Shown here: piece by piece, positions 1 to 10,668 of the stretch
Layout: every line of letters begins with the position of its first letter
Position numbering within the stretch: position 1 is the first letter of the stretch
Origin: Pseudoxanthomonas kaohsiungensis
Lineage (GTDB): Bacteria; Pseudomonadota; Gammaproteobacteria; Xanthomonadales; Xanthomonadaceae
Assembly (NCBI RefSeq): GCF_010211765.1
Contig: NZ_PDWO01000004.1
Location: 124,001 to 188,000, forward strand
Direction of reading: 5' to 3'
DNA: 64,000 nucleotides
The notes under the pieces: generated by a model
The model's database searches: none
Told to the model about the DNA's origin: nothing
What the model saw: the letters and a program-made list of their open reading frames with translations, nothing else
Program-made: the position numbers and the translations under genes

Positions 1-782
1 ACGAAGAGTCCGGCCAGACCATCATCTCGGGCATGGGCGAGCTGCACCTGGACATCATCGTTGACCGCATGAAGCGCGAGTTCAACGTCGAGGCCAACGT
101 CGGCAAGCCGCAGGTGGCGTATCGCGAAACGATCCGCCTGAGCGACGTCAAGTCGGACTACAAGCACGCCAAGCAGTCGGGCGGCAAGGGCCAGTACGGC
201 CACGTCGTCATCGAGCTGTCGCCGCTGACCGCCGAGGATCGCGAGAAGTACGCGGCCGACATCAAGGACGATTTCCTGTTCCTCAACGAGATCACCGGCG
301 GCGTCATTCCGAAGGAGTTCATTCCCTCGGTCGAGAAGGGCATGCGCGAGACCATCACCAGCGGTCCGCTGGCCGGCTTCCCGGTCGTGGGCGTGAAGGC
401 CAAGCTCGTGTTCGGTTCGTACCACGACGTCGACTCGTCGGAAATGGCATTCAAGCTGGCCGCCTCGATGGCGTTCAAGCAGGGCTTCGCCAAGGCCAAG
501 CCGGTGCTGCTGGAGCCGATCATGAAGGTCGAAATCGTCAGCCCGGAGGATTACCTGGGCGACGTGATGGGCGACGTGAGCCGCCGCCGCGGCGTGCTGC
601 AGGGCCAGGACGAAAGCCCGTCGGGCAAGATCATCAACGCGATGATCCCGCTGGGCGAGATGTTCGGCTACGCGACCACCCTGCGTTCCATGAGCCAGGG
701 CCGCGCGACCTTCTCGATGGAGTTCGACCATTACGAAGAAGCGCCGAACAACATCGCCGAGACGGTTATCAAGAAGGCATGA
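1..782 (+). CDS. fusA: Elongation factor G, C-terminal part (truncated by window edge)
   Basis: Translocation GTPase of the ribosome. The reading frame is open from the window edge, so the start and the GTPase domain lie outside. About 259 residues are visible, a little over a third of a normal EF-G of about 700. Visible landmarks are the end of domain III ([17 protein letters not shown]), domain IV with [10 protein letters not shown], and domain V with RRRGVLQGQ and [14 protein letters not shown]. It is followed on the same strand by tuf, the usual str-operon order. The ATG at 33 is internal and not a start. Confidence 0.97.
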   Translation, partial: EESGQTIISGMGELHLDIIVDRMKREFNVEANVGKPQVAYRETIRLSDVKSDYKHAKQSGGKGQYGHVVIELSPLTAEDREKYAADIKDDFLFLNEITGGVIPKEFIPSVEKGMRETITSGPLAGFPVVGVKAKLVFGSYHDVDSSEMAFKLAASMAFKQGFAKAKPVLLEPIMKVEIVSPEDYLGDVMGDVSRRRGVLQGQDESPSGKIINAMIPLGEMFGYATTLRSMSQGRATFSMEFDHYEEAPNNIAETVIKKA

Positions 783-787
783 CGTGT

Positions 788-835
788 GCGCCCCTCCATG
801 GGCGCGAATATCAGGAAGCGGCCATCCGTGGCCGC
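788..835 (+). other. Two hairpins in the fusA-tuf spacer
   Basis: Two inverted repeats lie back to back in the 89-bp spacer: GCGCCC/GGGCGC (788-805, 6-bp arms) and GCGGCCA/TGGCCGC (818-835, 7-bp arms, TCCG loop). Neither has a T-tract, so they are not convincing terminators. They may protect or process the tuf message in a joint fusA-tuf transcript. No promoter was recognised in front of tuf. Confidence 0.35.
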
Positions 836-871
836 ACTTCTCAAGAAAATCCAGTTCAAGAGGCATAGACA

Positions 872-2062
<1,191 letters not shown>

Positions 2063-2116
2063 TTCAGCAAGTTACAGGCGCCGCCCCCTGGGTGGGCGGC
2101 CGCCTTACAGCGAAAA

Positions 2117-2135
2117 GAGGCACAGGAAGTGCCTC
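2117..2135 (+). other. Hairpin downstream of tuf
   Basis: A perfect inverted repeat GAGGCAC-AGGAA-GTGCCTC lies 55 bp after the tuf stop. It is preceded by a second GC-rich pairing (GCCGCC.../...GGCGGC near 2083-2103). No T-tract follows, so it could be a weak or Rho-assisted terminator or an mRNA 3' end stabiliser. It separates tuf from the strong rpsJ promoter about 60 bp further on. Confidence 0.4.
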
Positions 2136-2194
2136 GTGTTCGCCGGACAGGGAAGGGTCGCGTGACGTTACGCGCGTAGCAGCCTCACAGGCTG

Positions 2195-2223
2195 TTGACG
2201 CGCATGTTTACGCGTTCTATACT
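2195..2223 (+). promoter_or_regulatory. Sigma-70 promoter of the S10 operon
   Basis: TTGACG at 2195-2200 and TATACT at 2218-2223 are separated by exactly 17 bp. This is close to the sigma-70 consensus and stands out in GC-rich DNA. The predicted transcript start is near 2230, giving a leader of about 155 nt before rpsJ. It is the best promoter match seen in the window and explains separate expression of the ribosomal-protein genes from fusA-tuf. Confidence 0.75.
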
Positions 2224-2229
2224 TTTCCG

Positions 2230-2384
2230 TCTGGGCAGGCCGGCTTGCTGGTCTGCCCGCGCTTTTGGGGCCGGATGGCCCTGGCCGGAATCGTCGCCGA
2301 TGCGCGGCCGAAGTCTTACGAACCATATCGGGGCAGGCATCCCAGAGGCCTAGCCCGTCGCTCTTTTAACGAAGGAACTCCGTC
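2230..2384 (+). promoter_or_regulatory. Structured 5' leader of the S10 operon
   Basis: The leader begins with a 9-bp stem, GGGCAGGCC at 2233-2241 paired with GGTCTGCCC at 2250-2258 (one G-U pair). It is followed by GCGCTTTT. A GC-rich pairing region follows at about 2267-2300. In enterobacteria the S10 leader is the target of L4 feedback control by attenuation. A stem followed by a short T-run here is compatible with that, but the resemblance is only structural and L4 binding is inference. Confidence 0.35.
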
Positions 2385-2696
2385 ATGGCGGACCAAAAGA
2401 TCCGGATTCGGCTCAAGGCGTTCGATCATCGTCTGATCGACCGTTCGGCCAGCGAGATCGTCGAGACGGCCAAGAGGACCGGCGCGCAGGTGCGTGGCCC
2501 GATCCCGCTGCCGACCAAGATCGAACGTTACACCGTTCTCGTCTCCCCGCATGCCGACAAGGATGCGCGTGACCAGTACGAGACCCGCACGCACAAGCGC
2601 GTGCTCGACATCGTCGACCCCAACGACAAGACCGTGGACGCGCTGATGAAGCTCGAGCTCGCGGCTGGCGTCGACGTCCAGATCAAGCTCGCCTGA
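2385..2696 (+). CDS. rpsJ: 30S ribosomal protein S10
   Basis: First gene of the S10 block; also the transcription antitermination factor NusE in other bacteria. It has 103 residues, the same as the E. coli protein. The family start [14 protein letters not shown] and the conserved GPIPLPTK and THKRVLDI stretches are present. A GAAGGA ribosome-binding sequence precedes the ATG. rplC begins 11 bp after its stop. Confidence 0.98.
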   Translation: MADQKIRIRLKAFDHRLIDRSASEIVETAKRTGAQVRGPIPLPTKIERYTVLVSPHADKDARDQYETRTHKRVLDIVDPNDKTVDALMKLELAAGVDVQIKLA

Positions 2697-2707
2697 GGAA
2701 TGCCGAC

Positions 2708-3358
2708 ATGACGAAGAAGTATTCGTTGGGTCTGGTCGGCCGCAAGGCCGGCATGAGCCGCGTGTTCACCGACGATGGTCGTTCCATCCCGGTGACGCTG
2801 ATCGAGGCCACCCCGAACCGCATCACCCAGATCAAGACCGTCGAAGCCGATGGTTACAGCGCCGTCCAGGTGACGACCGGCTCGCGCCGCGCCGCGCTGG
2901 TCAACAAGCCGCTGGCCGGCCATTACGCCAAGGCCAAGGTCGAAGCCGGCCGTGGCCTGTGGGAGTTCCGCGTCGCCGACGACAAGCTCGGTGACTTCGC
3001 CATCGGAGGCGAGATCAAGGCCGACATCTTCGAAGTCGGCCAGATCGTCGACGTCCAGGGCGTGACCAAGGGCAAGGGCTTCCAGGGCACGATCAAGCGC
3101 CACAACTTCACCATGGGCGACGCCACCCACGGTAACTCGCTGTCGCATCGGTCGCCGGGTTCGATCGGCCAGCGCCAGACGCCGGGTCGCGTGTTCCCGG
3201 GCAAGAAGATGTCCGGTCACATGGGTGCCGAAACCCAGAGTGCGCAGAACCTCGAAGTGGTGCGCGTCGATGCCGAGCGCGGCCTGATCGCCGTTCGCGG
3301 CGCCGTCCCGGGTGCCCCGGGTGGCGACGTGGTCGTGCGCCCGGCGAGCAAGGCGTAA
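2708..3358 (+). CDS. rplC: 50S ribosomal protein L3
   Basis: Early-assembly 23S rRNA binding protein near the peptidyl-transferase centre. Its 216 residues are slightly longer than the 209 of E. coli. The internal loop [14 protein letters not shown] and the [15 protein letters not shown] segment are intact; in E. coli the glutamine in this loop is methylated by PrmB. It sits between rpsJ and rplD with short spacers. Confidence 0.98.
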   Translation: MTKKYSLGLVGRKAGMSRVFTDDGRSIPVTLIEATPNRITQIKTVEADGYSAVQVTTGSRRAALVNKPLAGHYAKAKVEAGRGLWEFRVADDKLGDFAIGGEIKADIFEVGQIVDVQGVTKGKGFQGTIKRHNFTMGDATHGNSLSHRSPGSIGQRQTPGRVFPGKKMSGHMGAETQSAQNLEVVRVDAERGLIAVRGAVPGAPGGDVVVRPASKA

Positions 3359-3369
3359 GGAGAATCACG

Positions 3370-3975
3370 ATGGAACTCACCATTACGGGTAGCGCCAACA
3401 AGCTGTCGGTCTCCGACGAAGTGTTCGGCCGCGATTTCAGCGAGGACCTGGTCCACCAGGTCGTCGTCGCCTACCGCAACGCCGGCCGTTCCGGCACCAA
3501 GGCGCAGAAGACCCGCGCCGAGGTCAACGGCACCACCAAGAAGTCCAAGAAGCAGAAGGGCGGCGGCGCGCGTCACGGCGCCCTGACGGCCCCGATCTTC
3601 GTCGGCGGCGGCGTGACCTTCGCGGCCAAGCCGCGCAGCTTCGCGCAGAAGGTCAACCGCAAGCAGTACCGCGCCGCGATGGCCGCGATCCTGTCCGAGC
3701 TGAACCGCCAGGGCCGTCTGAAGGTCGTCGAGTCGTTCGACGTCGAGACCGTGAAGACCAAGGGCCTGATCGAGAAGCTGGCCGGTTTCGACCTGGGCAA
3801 GCGCCCGCTGATCGTCACCGAGGATGCCTCCGAGAACCTGTTCCTGTCGGCCCGCAACCTGCCGTACGTGCAGGTCCGCGACGTGCAGGGGCTCGATCCG
3901 GTCGCACTGGTCGGCGCCGATTCCGTGCTGATCACCGCCGATGCGGTCAAGAAGGTCGAGGAGTGGCTGGCATGA
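3370..3975 (+). CDS. rplD: 50S ribosomal protein L4
   Basis: 23S rRNA binding protein lining the exit tunnel, with 201 residues as in E. coli. The long basic loop ([19 protein letters not shown] followed by ARHG) that reaches into the tunnel is present. In enterobacteria L4 represses the S10 operon; the leader upstream of rpsJ could be such a target. Its stop overlaps the rplW start as ATGA, which suggests translational coupling. Confidence 0.98.
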   Translation: MELTITGSANKLSVSDEVFGRDFSEDLVHQVVVAYRNAGRSGTKAQKTRAEVNGTTKKSKKQKGGGARHGALTAPIFVGGGVTFAAKPRSFAQKVNRKQYRAAMAAILSELNRQGRLKVVESFDVETVKTKGLIEKLAGFDLGKRPLIVTEDASENLFLSARNLPYVQVRDVQGLDPVALVGADSVLITADAVKKVEEWLA

Positions 3976-4271
3976 GCGCCAACGAGAAAGTTTTCAGCGT
4001 GCTGCTCGCGCCGCGCGTGTCCGAAAAGACCGCGCGCTTGCAGGAGGTCAGCAACCAGTACGTGTTCGAGGTTTCGAGCGACGCCACCAAGGCCGACGTC
4101 AAGGCCGCCGTGGAGAAGCTGTTCGACGTGAAGGTCGAGTCGGTCAACGTCGTCAACGTGAAGGGCAAGAACAAGTCCTTCCGCTTCCGTTCCGGTCGCC
4201 GCGGCGACTGGCGTAAGGCGTACGTGCGCCTGGCCGATGGCCAGAGCATCGACGTGTCCGCCAAGGCCTGA
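3972..4271 (+). CDS. rplW: 50S ribosomal protein L23
   Basis: Protein at the tunnel exit that docks trigger factor and SRP. The start chosen is ATG 3972, which overlaps the rplD stop (ATGA) and gives 99 residues, matching the family. An in-frame GTG at 3963 would only add MAG. Conserved features are [11 protein letters not shown] near the N terminus and [11 protein letters not shown]. Confidence 0.96.
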   Translation: MSANEKVFSVLLAPRVSEKTARLQEVSNQYVFEVSSDATKADVKAAVEKLFDVKVESVNVVNVKGKNKSFRFRSGRRGDWRKAYVRLADGQSIDVSAKA

Positions 4272-4281
4272 GGGTAAACCC

Positions 4282-5109
4282 ATGCCATTGATGAAATTCA
4301 AGCCCACCTCTGCCGGCCGCCGCTCCGCGGTCCGCGTGGTCACGCCCGACCTGCACAAGGGTGCTCCGCACGCCGCGCTGGTCGAGAAGCAGAGCAAGTC
4401 CGGTGGCCGCAACCACCACGGCCGCATCACGACCCGCCACGTCGGCGGCGGCCACAAGCAGCACTACCGCCTGATCGACTTCAAGCGCAACAAGGAAGGC
4501 ATCGTCGCGCGCGTCGAGCGGATCGAGTACGACCCGAACCGCACCGCGCACATCGCCCTGCTGTGCTACGCCGACGGCGAGCGCCGCTACATCATCGCGC
4601 CGAAGGGCCTGAAGGCTGGCGACCAGGTGATCGCCGGTTCCGACGCCCCGATCAAGGCCGGCAACACCCTGCCGCTGCGCAACGTCCCGGTCGGTACGAC
4701 GGTGCATTGCATCGAGCTGAAGCCGGGCAAGGGCGCCCAGATCGCCCGCGCCGCCGGTGCCGGCGTGCAGCTGGTGGCCCGCGAGGCCGGTTACGCGCTG
4801 CTCCGCCTGCGTTCGGGCGAGATGCGCAAGGTGCCGGTCGAGTGCCGCGCCACCATCGGCGAAGTCGGCAACGACGAGCACAATCTGGAGAAGCTGGGCA
4901 AGGCTGGCGCCAAGCGCTGGCGTGGCGTGCGCCCGACCGTTCGCGGCGCGGCCATGAACCCGGTCGACCACCCGCACGGCGGTGGTGAGGCCAAGGCCGG
5001 CCAGGGCAACCCGCACCCGGTCACCCCGTGGGGCGTGCCGACCAAGGGTTACAAGACGCGCAAGAACAAGCGCACCCAGCAGTTCATCGTGCGCGATCGC
5101 AGGAGCTAA
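4282..5109 (+). CDS. rplB: 50S ribosomal protein L2
   Basis: Central 23S rRNA binding protein needed for peptidyl transfer. Translation from ATG 4282 ([14 protein letters not shown]) gives 275 residues, close to the 273 of E. coli; an upstream in-frame ATG at 4237 lies inside rplW and is rejected. The conserved [17 protein letters not shown] segment with the functional histidine is near residue 225. The next gene is rpsS, 6 bp away. Confidence 0.98.
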   Translation: MPLMKFKPTSAGRRSAVRVVTPDLHKGAPHAALVEKQSKSGGRNHHGRITTRHVGGGHKQHYRLIDFKRNKEGIVARVERIEYDPNRTAHIALLCYADGERRYIIAPKGLKAGDQVIAGSDAPIKAGNTLPLRNVPVGTTVHCIELKPGKGAQIARAAGAGVQLVAREAGYALLRLRSGEMRKVPVECRATIGEVGNDEHNLEKLGKAGAKRWRGVRPTVRGAAMNPVDHPHGGGEAKAGQGNPHPVTPWGVPTKGYKTRKNKRTQQFIVRDRRS

Positions 5110-5115
5110 TCGGCC

Positions 5116-5382
5116 ATGCCACGTTCCCTCAAGAAAGGCCCGTTCGTCGATCACCACCTCGTCAAGAAGGTGGAAGCCGCGGGCGGCACCAAGAAGCCGA
5201 TCAAGACCTGGTCGCGCCGTTCCATGATCCTGCCGGAAATGGTGGGGTTCACGATCGCTGTGCATAACGGCAAGAACCATGTTCCGGTCCTCGTGAACGA
5301 GAACATGGTCGGCCACAAGCTCGGCGAGTTTGCCGTCACCCGGACCTTCAAGGGTCACGGCGGCGACAAGAAGTCGAAGTAA
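5116..5382 (+). CDS. rpsS: 30S ribosomal protein S19
   Basis: Small-subunit head protein that binds 16S rRNA with S13. It has 88 residues and typical blocks [18 protein letters not shown] and [18 protein letters not shown]. Its TAA stop overlaps the AAGGAG ribosome-binding sequence of rplV, so the two are tightly packed. Confidence 0.98.
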   Translation: MPRSLKKGPFVDHHLVKKVEAAGGTKKPIKTWSRRSMILPEMVGFTIAVHNGKNHVPVLVNENMVGHKLGEFAVTRTFKGHGGDKKSK

Positions 5383-5394
5383 GGAGAGATGACC

Positions 5395-5730
5395 ATGGAA
5401 GCGAAAGCCATCCTGCGCACCGCGCGCATCTCCCCGCAGAAGGCCCGCCTGGTCGCCGACCAGGTGCGCGGCCTGCCGGCCGAACGTGCCGTCAACCTGC
5501 TGAAGTTCTCCGACAAGAAGGCCGCCGCCCTGATCAAGAAGGTGGTGGAGTCTGCGATCGCCAACGCCGAGAACAACCAGGGCGCGGACGTCGACGCGCT
5601 GAAGGTCAAGACCATCATGGTCGACGAAGGTCCGACGCTGAAGCGCTTCATGGCGCGTGCGAAGGGTCGCGGCACCCGCATCCTGAAGCGGACCAGCCAC
5701 ATCACCGTCGTCGTCGGAGAGGGCAAGTAA
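5395..5730 (+). CDS. rplV: 50S ribosomal protein L22
   Basis: Tunnel-lining 23S rRNA binding protein. ATG 5395 ([20 protein letters not shown]) is preferred over the in-frame ATG at 5389, because AAGGAG at 5382-5387 is properly spaced only from 5395 and the resulting 111 residues match relatives. The beta-hairpin that reaches the tunnel ([16 protein letters not shown]) is intact, as is the end SHITVVV. Confidence 0.95.
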   Translation: MEAKAILRTARISPQKARLVADQVRGLPAERAVNLLKFSDKKAAALIKKVVESAIANAENNQGADVDALKVKTIMVDEGPTLKRFMARAKGRGTRILKRTSHITVVVGEGK

Positions 5731-5731
5731 T

Positions 5732-6460
5732 ATGGGTCACAAAGTTCACCCCACCGGCATCCGTCTTGGCATCGCCAAGGACTGGAATTCGAAGTGGTAC
5801 GCCGACAAGGGCGAGTACGCCCAGTACCTGGCGGCCGACCTGAAGGTGCGCGAGATGCTGCGCAAGAAGCTGGCGCAGGCCGGGATCAGCAAGATCCTGA
5901 TCGAGCGCCCGGCCAAGACCGCGCGCGTCACGATCCACACCGCCCGCCCGGGCGTGGTGATCGGCAAGCGTGGCGAGGACATCGAGAAGCTGCGCAAGGA
6001 AGTCAGCGAGTTGATGGGCGTCCCGGCGCACATCAACGTGACCGAGGTCCGCAAGCCGGAACTCGATGCGCAGCTGGTCGCCGAGTCGATCGCCCAGCAG
6101 CTCGAGCGCCGCATCATGTTCCGCCGCGCGATGAAGCGCGCCGTCGGCAACGCGATGCGCCTGGGCGCCCTGGGCATCAAGGTCAACGTCGCCGGCCGCC
6201 TGAACGGCGCCGAGATCGCGCGTTCGGAGTGGTACCGCGAAGGCCGCGTGCCGCTGCATACCCTGCGCGCGGACATCGACTACGGGTTTGCCGAGGCTCA
6301 CACCACCTATGGCGTGATCGGCATCAAGGTATGGGTCTACAAGGGCGAGATCTTCGACTTCGCCCAGGTCGGACAGGAGAAGCAGGAAGAAGCCAGCAGC
6401 CCGCGCGGCGAGCGCGGCGACCGCGAGCGTCCCTCCCGTCCCGCACGTGAAGCGAGGTAA
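5732..6460 (+). CDS. rpsC: 30S ribosomal protein S3
   Basis: Small-subunit protein at the mRNA entry channel with helicase activity. The KH domain carries [16 protein letters not shown] near residue 74. The C-terminal domain ([20 protein letters not shown]) and [13 protein letters not shown] follow. At 242 residues it has a longer charged tail, rich in Arg, Glu and Ser, than E. coli S3 (233). Confidence 0.98.
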   Translation: MGHKVHPTGIRLGIAKDWNSKWYADKGEYAQYLAADLKVREMLRKKLAQAGISKILIERPAKTARVTIHTARPGVVIGKRGEDIEKLRKEVSELMGVPAHINVTEVRKPELDAQLVAESIAQQLERRIMFRRAMKRAVGNAMRLGALGIKVNVAGRLNGAEIARSEWYREGRVPLHTLRADIDYGFAEAHTTYGVIGIKVWVYKGEIFDFAQVGQEKQEEASSPRGERGDRERPSRPAREAR

Positions 6461-6465
6461 CGGCG

Positions 6466-6879
6466 ATGTTGCAACCCAAGCGAACCAAGTTCCGCAAGCA
6501 GTTCAAGGGCCGTAACGAGGGCCTGAGCTGGAGCGCCAACGCCGTTTCCTTCGGCGAGTACGGCCTGAAGGCCACCGCCCACGGCCGCCTGACCGCGCGC
6601 CAGATCGAGGCGGCTCGCCGCACGATCAGCCGCTACGTCAAGCGCGGCGGCAAGATGTGGATCCGCGTGTTCCCGGACAAGCCGATCACCCAGAAGCCGA
6701 TCGAAGTCCGCATGGGCTCGGGCAAGGGTAACGTCGAGTACTGGGTGGCCCAGATCCAGCCCGGCCGCATGATCTATGAAATCGAGGGAGTGCCGGAAGA
6801 CCAGGCGCGCGAGGCGTTCCGCCTGGCGGCCGCCAAGCTCTCGGTCACCACCACCTTCGTGACCCGCACGGTGCGCTAA
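6466..6879 (+). CDS. rplP: 50S ribosomal protein L16
   Basis: Late-assembly protein near the A site. It has 137 residues and the landmarks [15 protein letters not shown] and [18 protein letters not shown], the latter holding the arginine that is hydroxylated in E. coli L16. The stop overlaps the rpmC start by one base (TAATG). Confidence 0.98.
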   Translation: MLQPKRTKFRKQFKGRNEGLSWSANAVSFGEYGLKATAHGRLTARQIEAARRTISRYVKRGGKMWIRVFPDKPITQKPIEVRMGSGKGNVEYWVAQIQPGRMIYEIEGVPEDQAREAFRLAAAKLSVTTTFVTRTVR

Positions 6880-7067
6880 TGGCTACGATCAACGAACTCC
6901 GCGAAAAGTCGGCTGACCAGCTGAAGGCCCACCTGCTGGATCTGCGCAAGGAGCAGTTTTCCCTGCGCATGCAGAAGGCGACCGGCCAGCTGTCGAAGAC
7001 CCACGAAACCAGCCGGGTGCGCCGCGAGATCGCGCGCGTGAAGACCCTGCTCGGCAGCAACCAGTAA
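6879..7067 (+). CDS. rpmC: 50S ribosomal protein L29
   Basis: Small helical protein at the exit tunnel. It has 62 residues, with the family motif [14 protein letters not shown] and an Arg/Lys-rich second helix ending [12 protein letters not shown]. The one-base overlap with rplP indicates coupled translation. Confidence 0.97.
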   Translation: MATINELREKSADQLKAHLLDLRKEQFSLRMQKATGQLSKTHETSRVRREIARVKTLLGSNQ

Positions 7068-7079
7068 GGGATCGCAGCG

Positions 7080-7346
7080 ATGAGCGACAACAACAACAAG
7101 GCGCTGCGCACGGTCGAAGGCCGCGTGATCAGCAACAAGATGGACAAGACGGTAACCATCCTCGTCGAGCGCCAGGTCAAGCACGCCCTGTACGGCAAGT
7201 ACATCAAGCGCTCGACCAAGCTCCACGCCCACGATGCGGACAATAGCTGCAACGAAGGTGACGTGGTGCGCGTGACCGAGATCGCGCCGATGTCCAAGAC
7301 CAAGAACTGGCGCGTGGTGGAAATCGTCACCCGCGCGGTCGAATAA
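7080..7346 (+). CDS. rpsQ: 30S ribosomal protein S17
   Basis: OB-fold protein that binds 16S rRNA early in assembly. It has 88 residues, with the family blocks [33 protein letters not shown] and [15 protein letters not shown]. It lies between rpmC and rplN in the standard order. Confidence 0.98.
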   Translation: MSDNNNKALRTVEGRVISNKMDKTVTILVERQVKHALYGKYIKRSTKLHAHDADNSCNEGDVVRVTEIAPMSKTKNWRVVEIVTRAVE

Positions 7347-7360
7347 GGGAGATCTGAATC

Positions 7361-7729
7361 ATGATCCAGATGCAGAGCTACCTCGACGTGGCCGACAACT
7401 CGGGTGCCAAGGAACTGATGTGCATCAAGGTGCTCGGCGGCTCCAAGCGCCGCTACGCGGGCATCGGCGACATCATCAAGGTGACCGTCAAGGACGCGAT
7501 CCCGCGCGGCAAGGTCAAGAAGGGTGAAGTCTACGACGCCGTCGTGGTCCGTACCCGCAAGGGCGTCCGTCGTGCCGACGGCTCGCTCATCCGCTTCGAT
7601 GGCAACGCTGCCGTCCTGCTGAACAACAAGCAGGAGCCGATCGGTACCCGCATCTTCGGACCGGTGACCCGTGAGCTGCGTTCCGAGAAGTTCATGAAGA
7701 TCGTCTCGCTCGCGCCTGAAGTGCTCTGA
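7361..7729 (+). CDS. rplN: 50S ribosomal protein L14
   Basis: Subunit-interface protein that contacts 16S rRNA and the silencing factor RsfS. It has 122 residues beginning [18 protein letters not shown]. The conserved [21 protein letters not shown] and [11 protein letters not shown] are present. A GGGAG ribosome-binding sequence precedes the ATG. Confidence 0.98.
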   Translation: MIQMQSYLDVADNSGAKELMCIKVLGGSKRRYAGIGDIIKVTVKDAIPRGKVKKGEVYDAVVVRTRKGVRRADGSLIRFDGNAAVLLNNKQEPIGTRIFGPVTRELRSEKFMKIVSLAPEVL

Positions 7730-7744
7730 GCGGAGGAAGCAGAC

Positions 7745-8062
7745 ATGGCTAACCGTATCAAGAAGGGCGACCAGGTGGTCGTCACGACCGGCAAGGACAA
7801 GGGCAAGCAGGGCGAGGTGGTGCGTGTGGATGGCGACCGCGTGGTCGTTTCCAACGTCAACCTGGTCAAGCGGCACACCAAGCCGAACCCGCAGGCGGGC
7901 GTCGCCGGCGGCGTGGTCGAGCGCGAGAGCTCGATCCACATTTCCAACGTGATGCCGGTCAACCCTGCCACTGGCAAGGGCGAGCGGATCGGATTCAAGG
8001 TCCTGGAGGATGGACGCAAACTGCGTGTGTTCCGCTCCAGTGGTGAGGCGCTCGACGCCTGA
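7745..8062 (+). CDS. rplX: 50S ribosomal protein L24
   Basis: KOW-domain protein that starts 50S assembly. It has 105 residues. The KOW motif [19 protein letters not shown] is at the N terminus, followed by [10 protein letters not shown] and the [16 protein letters not shown] tail region. It lies directly before rplE. Confidence 0.98.
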   Translation: MANRIKKGDQVVVTTGKDKGKQGEVVRVDGDRVVVSNVNLVKRHTKPNPQAGVAGGVVERESSIHISNVMPVNPATGKGERIGFKVLEDGRKLRVFRSSGEALDA

Positions 8063-8073
8063 GGAATGAAGCA

Positions 8074-8616
8074 ATGACCACGCGGCTCGAAAAGATCTAC
8101 AAGGAACAGGTTGTGCCGGCTCTCATGGAGAAGTTCGGCTACACCAACCCCATGGAAGTCCCCAAGCTCGTCAAGATCACGCTGAACATGGGCGTGGGCG
8201 AAGCGGCTGCCAACAAGAAGGTGCTCGAGAACGCCGTCGCCGACCTGGCCAAGATCACCGGCCAGAAGCCGGTGACGACCAAGTCGCGCGTCTCGGTGGC
8301 CTCGTTCAAGATCCGTGACGGCTGGCCGATCGGCTGCAAGGTCACCCTGCGGCGCCACCAGATGTTCGAGTTCCTGGACCGCCTGATCAGCGTCTCGCTG
8401 CCGCGCGTCCGCGACTTCCGCGGCGTGTCGGGCCGCTCGTTCGACGGCCGTGGCAACTTCAACATGGGCGTGAAGGAACAGATCATCTTCCCGGAAATCG
8501 ACTTCGACGCCGTCGACGCGATCCGCGGCATGGATATCGCCATCACCACGACCGCCAAGACCGACGCCGAAGCGAAGGCGCTGCTCGAAGCGTTCAAGTT
8601 CCCGTTCCGCAATTAA
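8074..8616 (+). CDS. rplE: 50S ribosomal protein L5
   Basis: 5S rRNA binding protein of the central protuberance. It has 180 residues, with [10 protein letters not shown] near residue 37, [19 protein letters not shown] and [19 protein letters not shown]. Order and spacing are those of the spc operon. Confidence 0.98.
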   Translation: MTTRLEKIYKEQVVPALMEKFGYTNPMEVPKLVKITLNMGVGEAAANKKVLENAVADLAKITGQKPVTTKSRVSVASFKIRDGWPIGCKVTLRRHQMFEFLDRLISVSLPRVRDFRGVSGRSFDGRGNFNMGVKEQIIFPEIDFDAVDAIRGMDIAITTTAKTDAEAKALLEAFKFPFRN

Positions 8617-8627
8617 GGGTTAGACAC

Positions 8628-8933
8628 ATGGCAAAGACCTCGATGGTCAACCGCGACGTGAAGCGGGAAAAGCTGGCCAAGAAGTACGCGGCCAAGCGTG
8701 ACGCGCTGAAGGCGGTCATCGCGAGCCAGACCGCTTCGTACGACGAGAAGGCCGAGGCGGTGGTCAAGCTGCAGAAGCTGCCGCGTGACTCCTCGCCGAG
8801 CCGCCAGCGCAACCGCTGCGAGCTGTCCGGCCGCCCGCGTGGCGTCTACAGCAAATTCGGCCTGGGCCGGAACAAGCTGCGCGAAGCCACCATGCGCGGC
8901 GACGTGCCCGGCCTGCGCAAGGCCAGCTGGTAA
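8628..8933 (+). CDS. rpsN: 30S ribosomal protein S14, zinc-independent form
   Basis: Small-subunit head protein. Its 101 residues are the long form without the paired CxxC zinc sites; only the single Cys of [12 protein letters not shown] is present. It ends [11 protein letters not shown], as in other gammaproteobacteria. It is followed by a 186-bp spacer with a terminator-like hairpin and a promoter candidate, unusual in the middle of the spc block. Confidence 0.98.
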   Translation: MAKTSMVNRDVKREKLAKKYAAKRDALKAVIASQTASYDEKAEAVVKLQKLPRDSSPSRQRNRCELSGRPRGVYSKFGLGRNKLREATMRGDVPGLRKASW

Positions 8934-8983
8934 GACGGGCGGGGCGACCCCGGGTCGCCCGACCGGATGCTGTAACCGGCGAG

Positions 8984-9003
8984 CCGGCCCAAGGGCCGGT
9001 TTT
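8984..9003 (+). terminator. Terminator-like hairpin between rpsN and rpsH
   Basis: CCGGCCC-AA-GGGCCGG followed at once by TTTT. The very short loop would open to a slightly smaller stem, but the GC-rich stem plus T-run fits an intrinsic terminator or attenuator. It lies 50 bp after the rpsN stop, inside the spc block, so full termination would be unexpected unless rpsH has its own promoter. Confidence 0.55.
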
Positions 9004-9005
9004 CC

Positions 9006-9014
9006 TGCTATTAT
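9006..9014 (+). promoter_or_regulatory. Extended -10 promoter candidate for rpsH
   Basis: TGC-TATTAT is an extended -10 element directly after the terminator-like hairpin, about 105 bp before rpsH. No good -35 box lies 17 bp upstream, which extended -10 promoters can tolerate. The AT-rich patch is conspicuous in this GC-rich spacer. Confidence 0.35.
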
Positions 9015-9119
9015 TCCGCGCTTCCCCCGGCCAGCCCGGGATGGCCAAGGGCCCTGGCCCCTTCCAGGAACAATCCAGATTTCGCGAAAGCGGATATCGG
9101 TGCACTCAAGGAACCATTC

Positions 9120-9518
9120 ATGAGCATGACTGATCCCATCGCCGACATGCTGGTCCGCATCAAGAATGCGGCCGCTGTGGGCAAGCCGACGGTGAAGCTG
9201 CCGTCCTCGAAGATCAAGGTCGCCATCGCCAACGTCCTCAAGGACGAAGGCTACATCTCGGACCTGCGCGTTACCCAGGGCGAGAACAACAAGGCCGAAC
9301 TCGAGATCGTGCTGAAGTACTTCGAAGGCCGCCCGGTCATCGACCAGCTCAAGCGCGCCTCGCGCTCGGGCCTGCGCCTGTACCGCGGCAAGAGCGACCT
9401 GCCGAAGGTCCTCGGCGGCCTCGGCGTGGCCATCATTTCCACCTCCCAGGGCATCATGACCGACAAGCAGGCGCGCAACGCCGGCGTGGGCGGCGAAGTC
9501 CTGTGCTACGTGGCCTAA
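9120..9518 (+). CDS. rpsH: 30S ribosomal protein S8
   Basis: 16S rRNA binding protein; in E. coli it represses the spc operon at the L5 region. It has 132 residues beginning [17 protein letters not shown]. The C-terminal landmarks [19 protein letters not shown] and [20 protein letters not shown] are complete. An AAGGA sequence precedes the start. Confidence 0.98.
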   Translation: MSMTDPIADMLVRIKNAAAVGKPTVKLPSSKIKVAIANVLKDEGYISDLRVTQGENNKAELEIVLKYFEGRPVIDQLKRASRSGLRLYRGKSDLPKVLGGLGVAIISTSQGIMTDKQARNAGVGGEVLCYVA

Positions 9519-9537
9519 TCGAAGGAGTACGACGAGC

Positions 9538-10065
9538 ATGTCCCGCGTAGCCAAGAAGCCGATCGCCCTCCCGAAGGGCGTCGAACTGAACATCCAGGAC
9601 ACCAGCGTCAGCGCCAAGGGTCCGAAGGGCACGCTGTCGCTGGCCAAGCCGGCCGGCGTGCAGATCGCCGTCGAGGACGGCAACGCCGTGCTGTCGGCCA
9701 ACGATGCCTCGCTGGTCCCGCTGACCGGCACCGTGCGCGCGATCCTGGCCAACATGGTCAAGGGCGTCTCGGAAGGCTTCGAGCGCAAGCTCGAGCTGGT
9801 CGGCGTCGGTTACCGCGCCGCGATGCAGGGCAAGGACCTGAGCCTGTCGCTCGGTTTCTCGCATCCGGTCGTGTACGCGGCGCCGGAAGGCATCACCATC
9901 ACCACGCCGACCCAGACCGAAATCCTGGTCCAGGGCGCGGACAAGCAGCTGGTGGGCGAAGTCGCCGCCAAGATCCGCGCTTACCGCAAGCCCGAGCCGT
10001 ACAAGGGCAAGGGCGTGAAGTACTCCGACGAAGTCATCATCCGTAAGGAAGCCAAGAAGGCGTAA
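9538..10065 (+). CDS. rplF: 50S ribosomal protein L6
   Basis: Protein near the GTPase-associated centre, built from two similar domains. It has 175 residues, starting [17 protein letters not shown]. The C-terminal signature [20 protein letters not shown] is intact. A 92-bp spacer with a CCGGC/GCCGG hairpin separates it from rplR, longer than usual inside this block. Confidence 0.98.
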   Translation: MSRVAKKPIALPKGVELNIQDTSVSAKGPKGTLSLAKPAGVQIAVEDGNAVLSANDASLVPLTGTVRAILANMVKGVSEGFERKLELVGVGYRAAMQGKDLSLSLGFSHPVVYAAPEGITITTPTQTEILVQGADKQLVGEVAAKIRAYRKPEPYKGKGVKYSDEVIIRKEAKKA

Positions 10066-10157
10066 GTGTTCGCGGGTCGTCCACTGGAGCCCGGCCGTCG
10101 GCCGGACGTCCCGGCAGCGCCCCGCACCATCCTTCAGCTTCCACGAGGTAAATACAC

Positions 10158-10514
10158 ATGAGCATCAAGAACGACGCCCGCCTGCGCCGCGCCAAGTCCA
10201 CCCGGGCCCACATCCGCAAGCTCGGCGTGCCGCGCCTGTCGGTGCTGCGCACCGGCCAGCACCTGTATGCCCAGCTGTTCACCGCCGATGGCGCCAAGGT
10301 CATCGCGGCCGCCAACACCCTGCAGGCCGACGTCAAGGAAGGCCTGAAGAACGGCAAGAACAGCGACGCCGCCGCCAAGGTCGGCAAGCTGATCGCCGAG
10401 CGCGCCAAGGCCGCGGGCATCGAGAAGGTCGCCTTCGACCGCTCGGGCTACCGTTACCACGGCCGCATCAAGGCCCTGGCCGACGCCGCCCGCGAGGGTG
10501 GCCTGCAGTTCTGA
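10158..10514 (+). CDS. rplR: 50S ribosomal protein L18
   Basis: 5S rRNA binding protein with 118 residues. An Arg/Lys-rich N terminus is followed by [15 protein letters not shown], and it ends [26 protein letters not shown], split here only by reading. It is separated from rpsE by 154 bp that contain a GGGCCCGC/GCGGGTCCC hairpin with one bulge. Confidence 0.97.
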   Translation: MSIKNDARLRRAKSTRAHIRKLGVPRLSVLRTGQHLYAQLFTADGAKVIAAANTLQADVKEGLKNGKNSDAAAKVGKLIAERAKAAGIEKVAFDRSGYRYHGRIKALADAAREGGLQF

Positions 10515-10668
10515 TCCAGCGGGCCCGCTGCGGCGGGTCCCGACCTGCCGGCGCAGGGTGCGCCGGACGCCGTCCTCCTTCTGCGGGGGCGTGACGTTGC
10601 ACCGCGACAGCCCACAACCATAAGCGGCCACGAGCCGTACATATCCAGACAACCAAGGAATCACAGCA

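Noticed and set aside
4153-5700. 515-residue minus-strand frame over rplB-rpsS-rplV
   Set aside because: Low-complexity Arg/His/Asp/Ala composition typical of antisense frames in high-GC DNA; it lies fully over conserved ribosomal genes.
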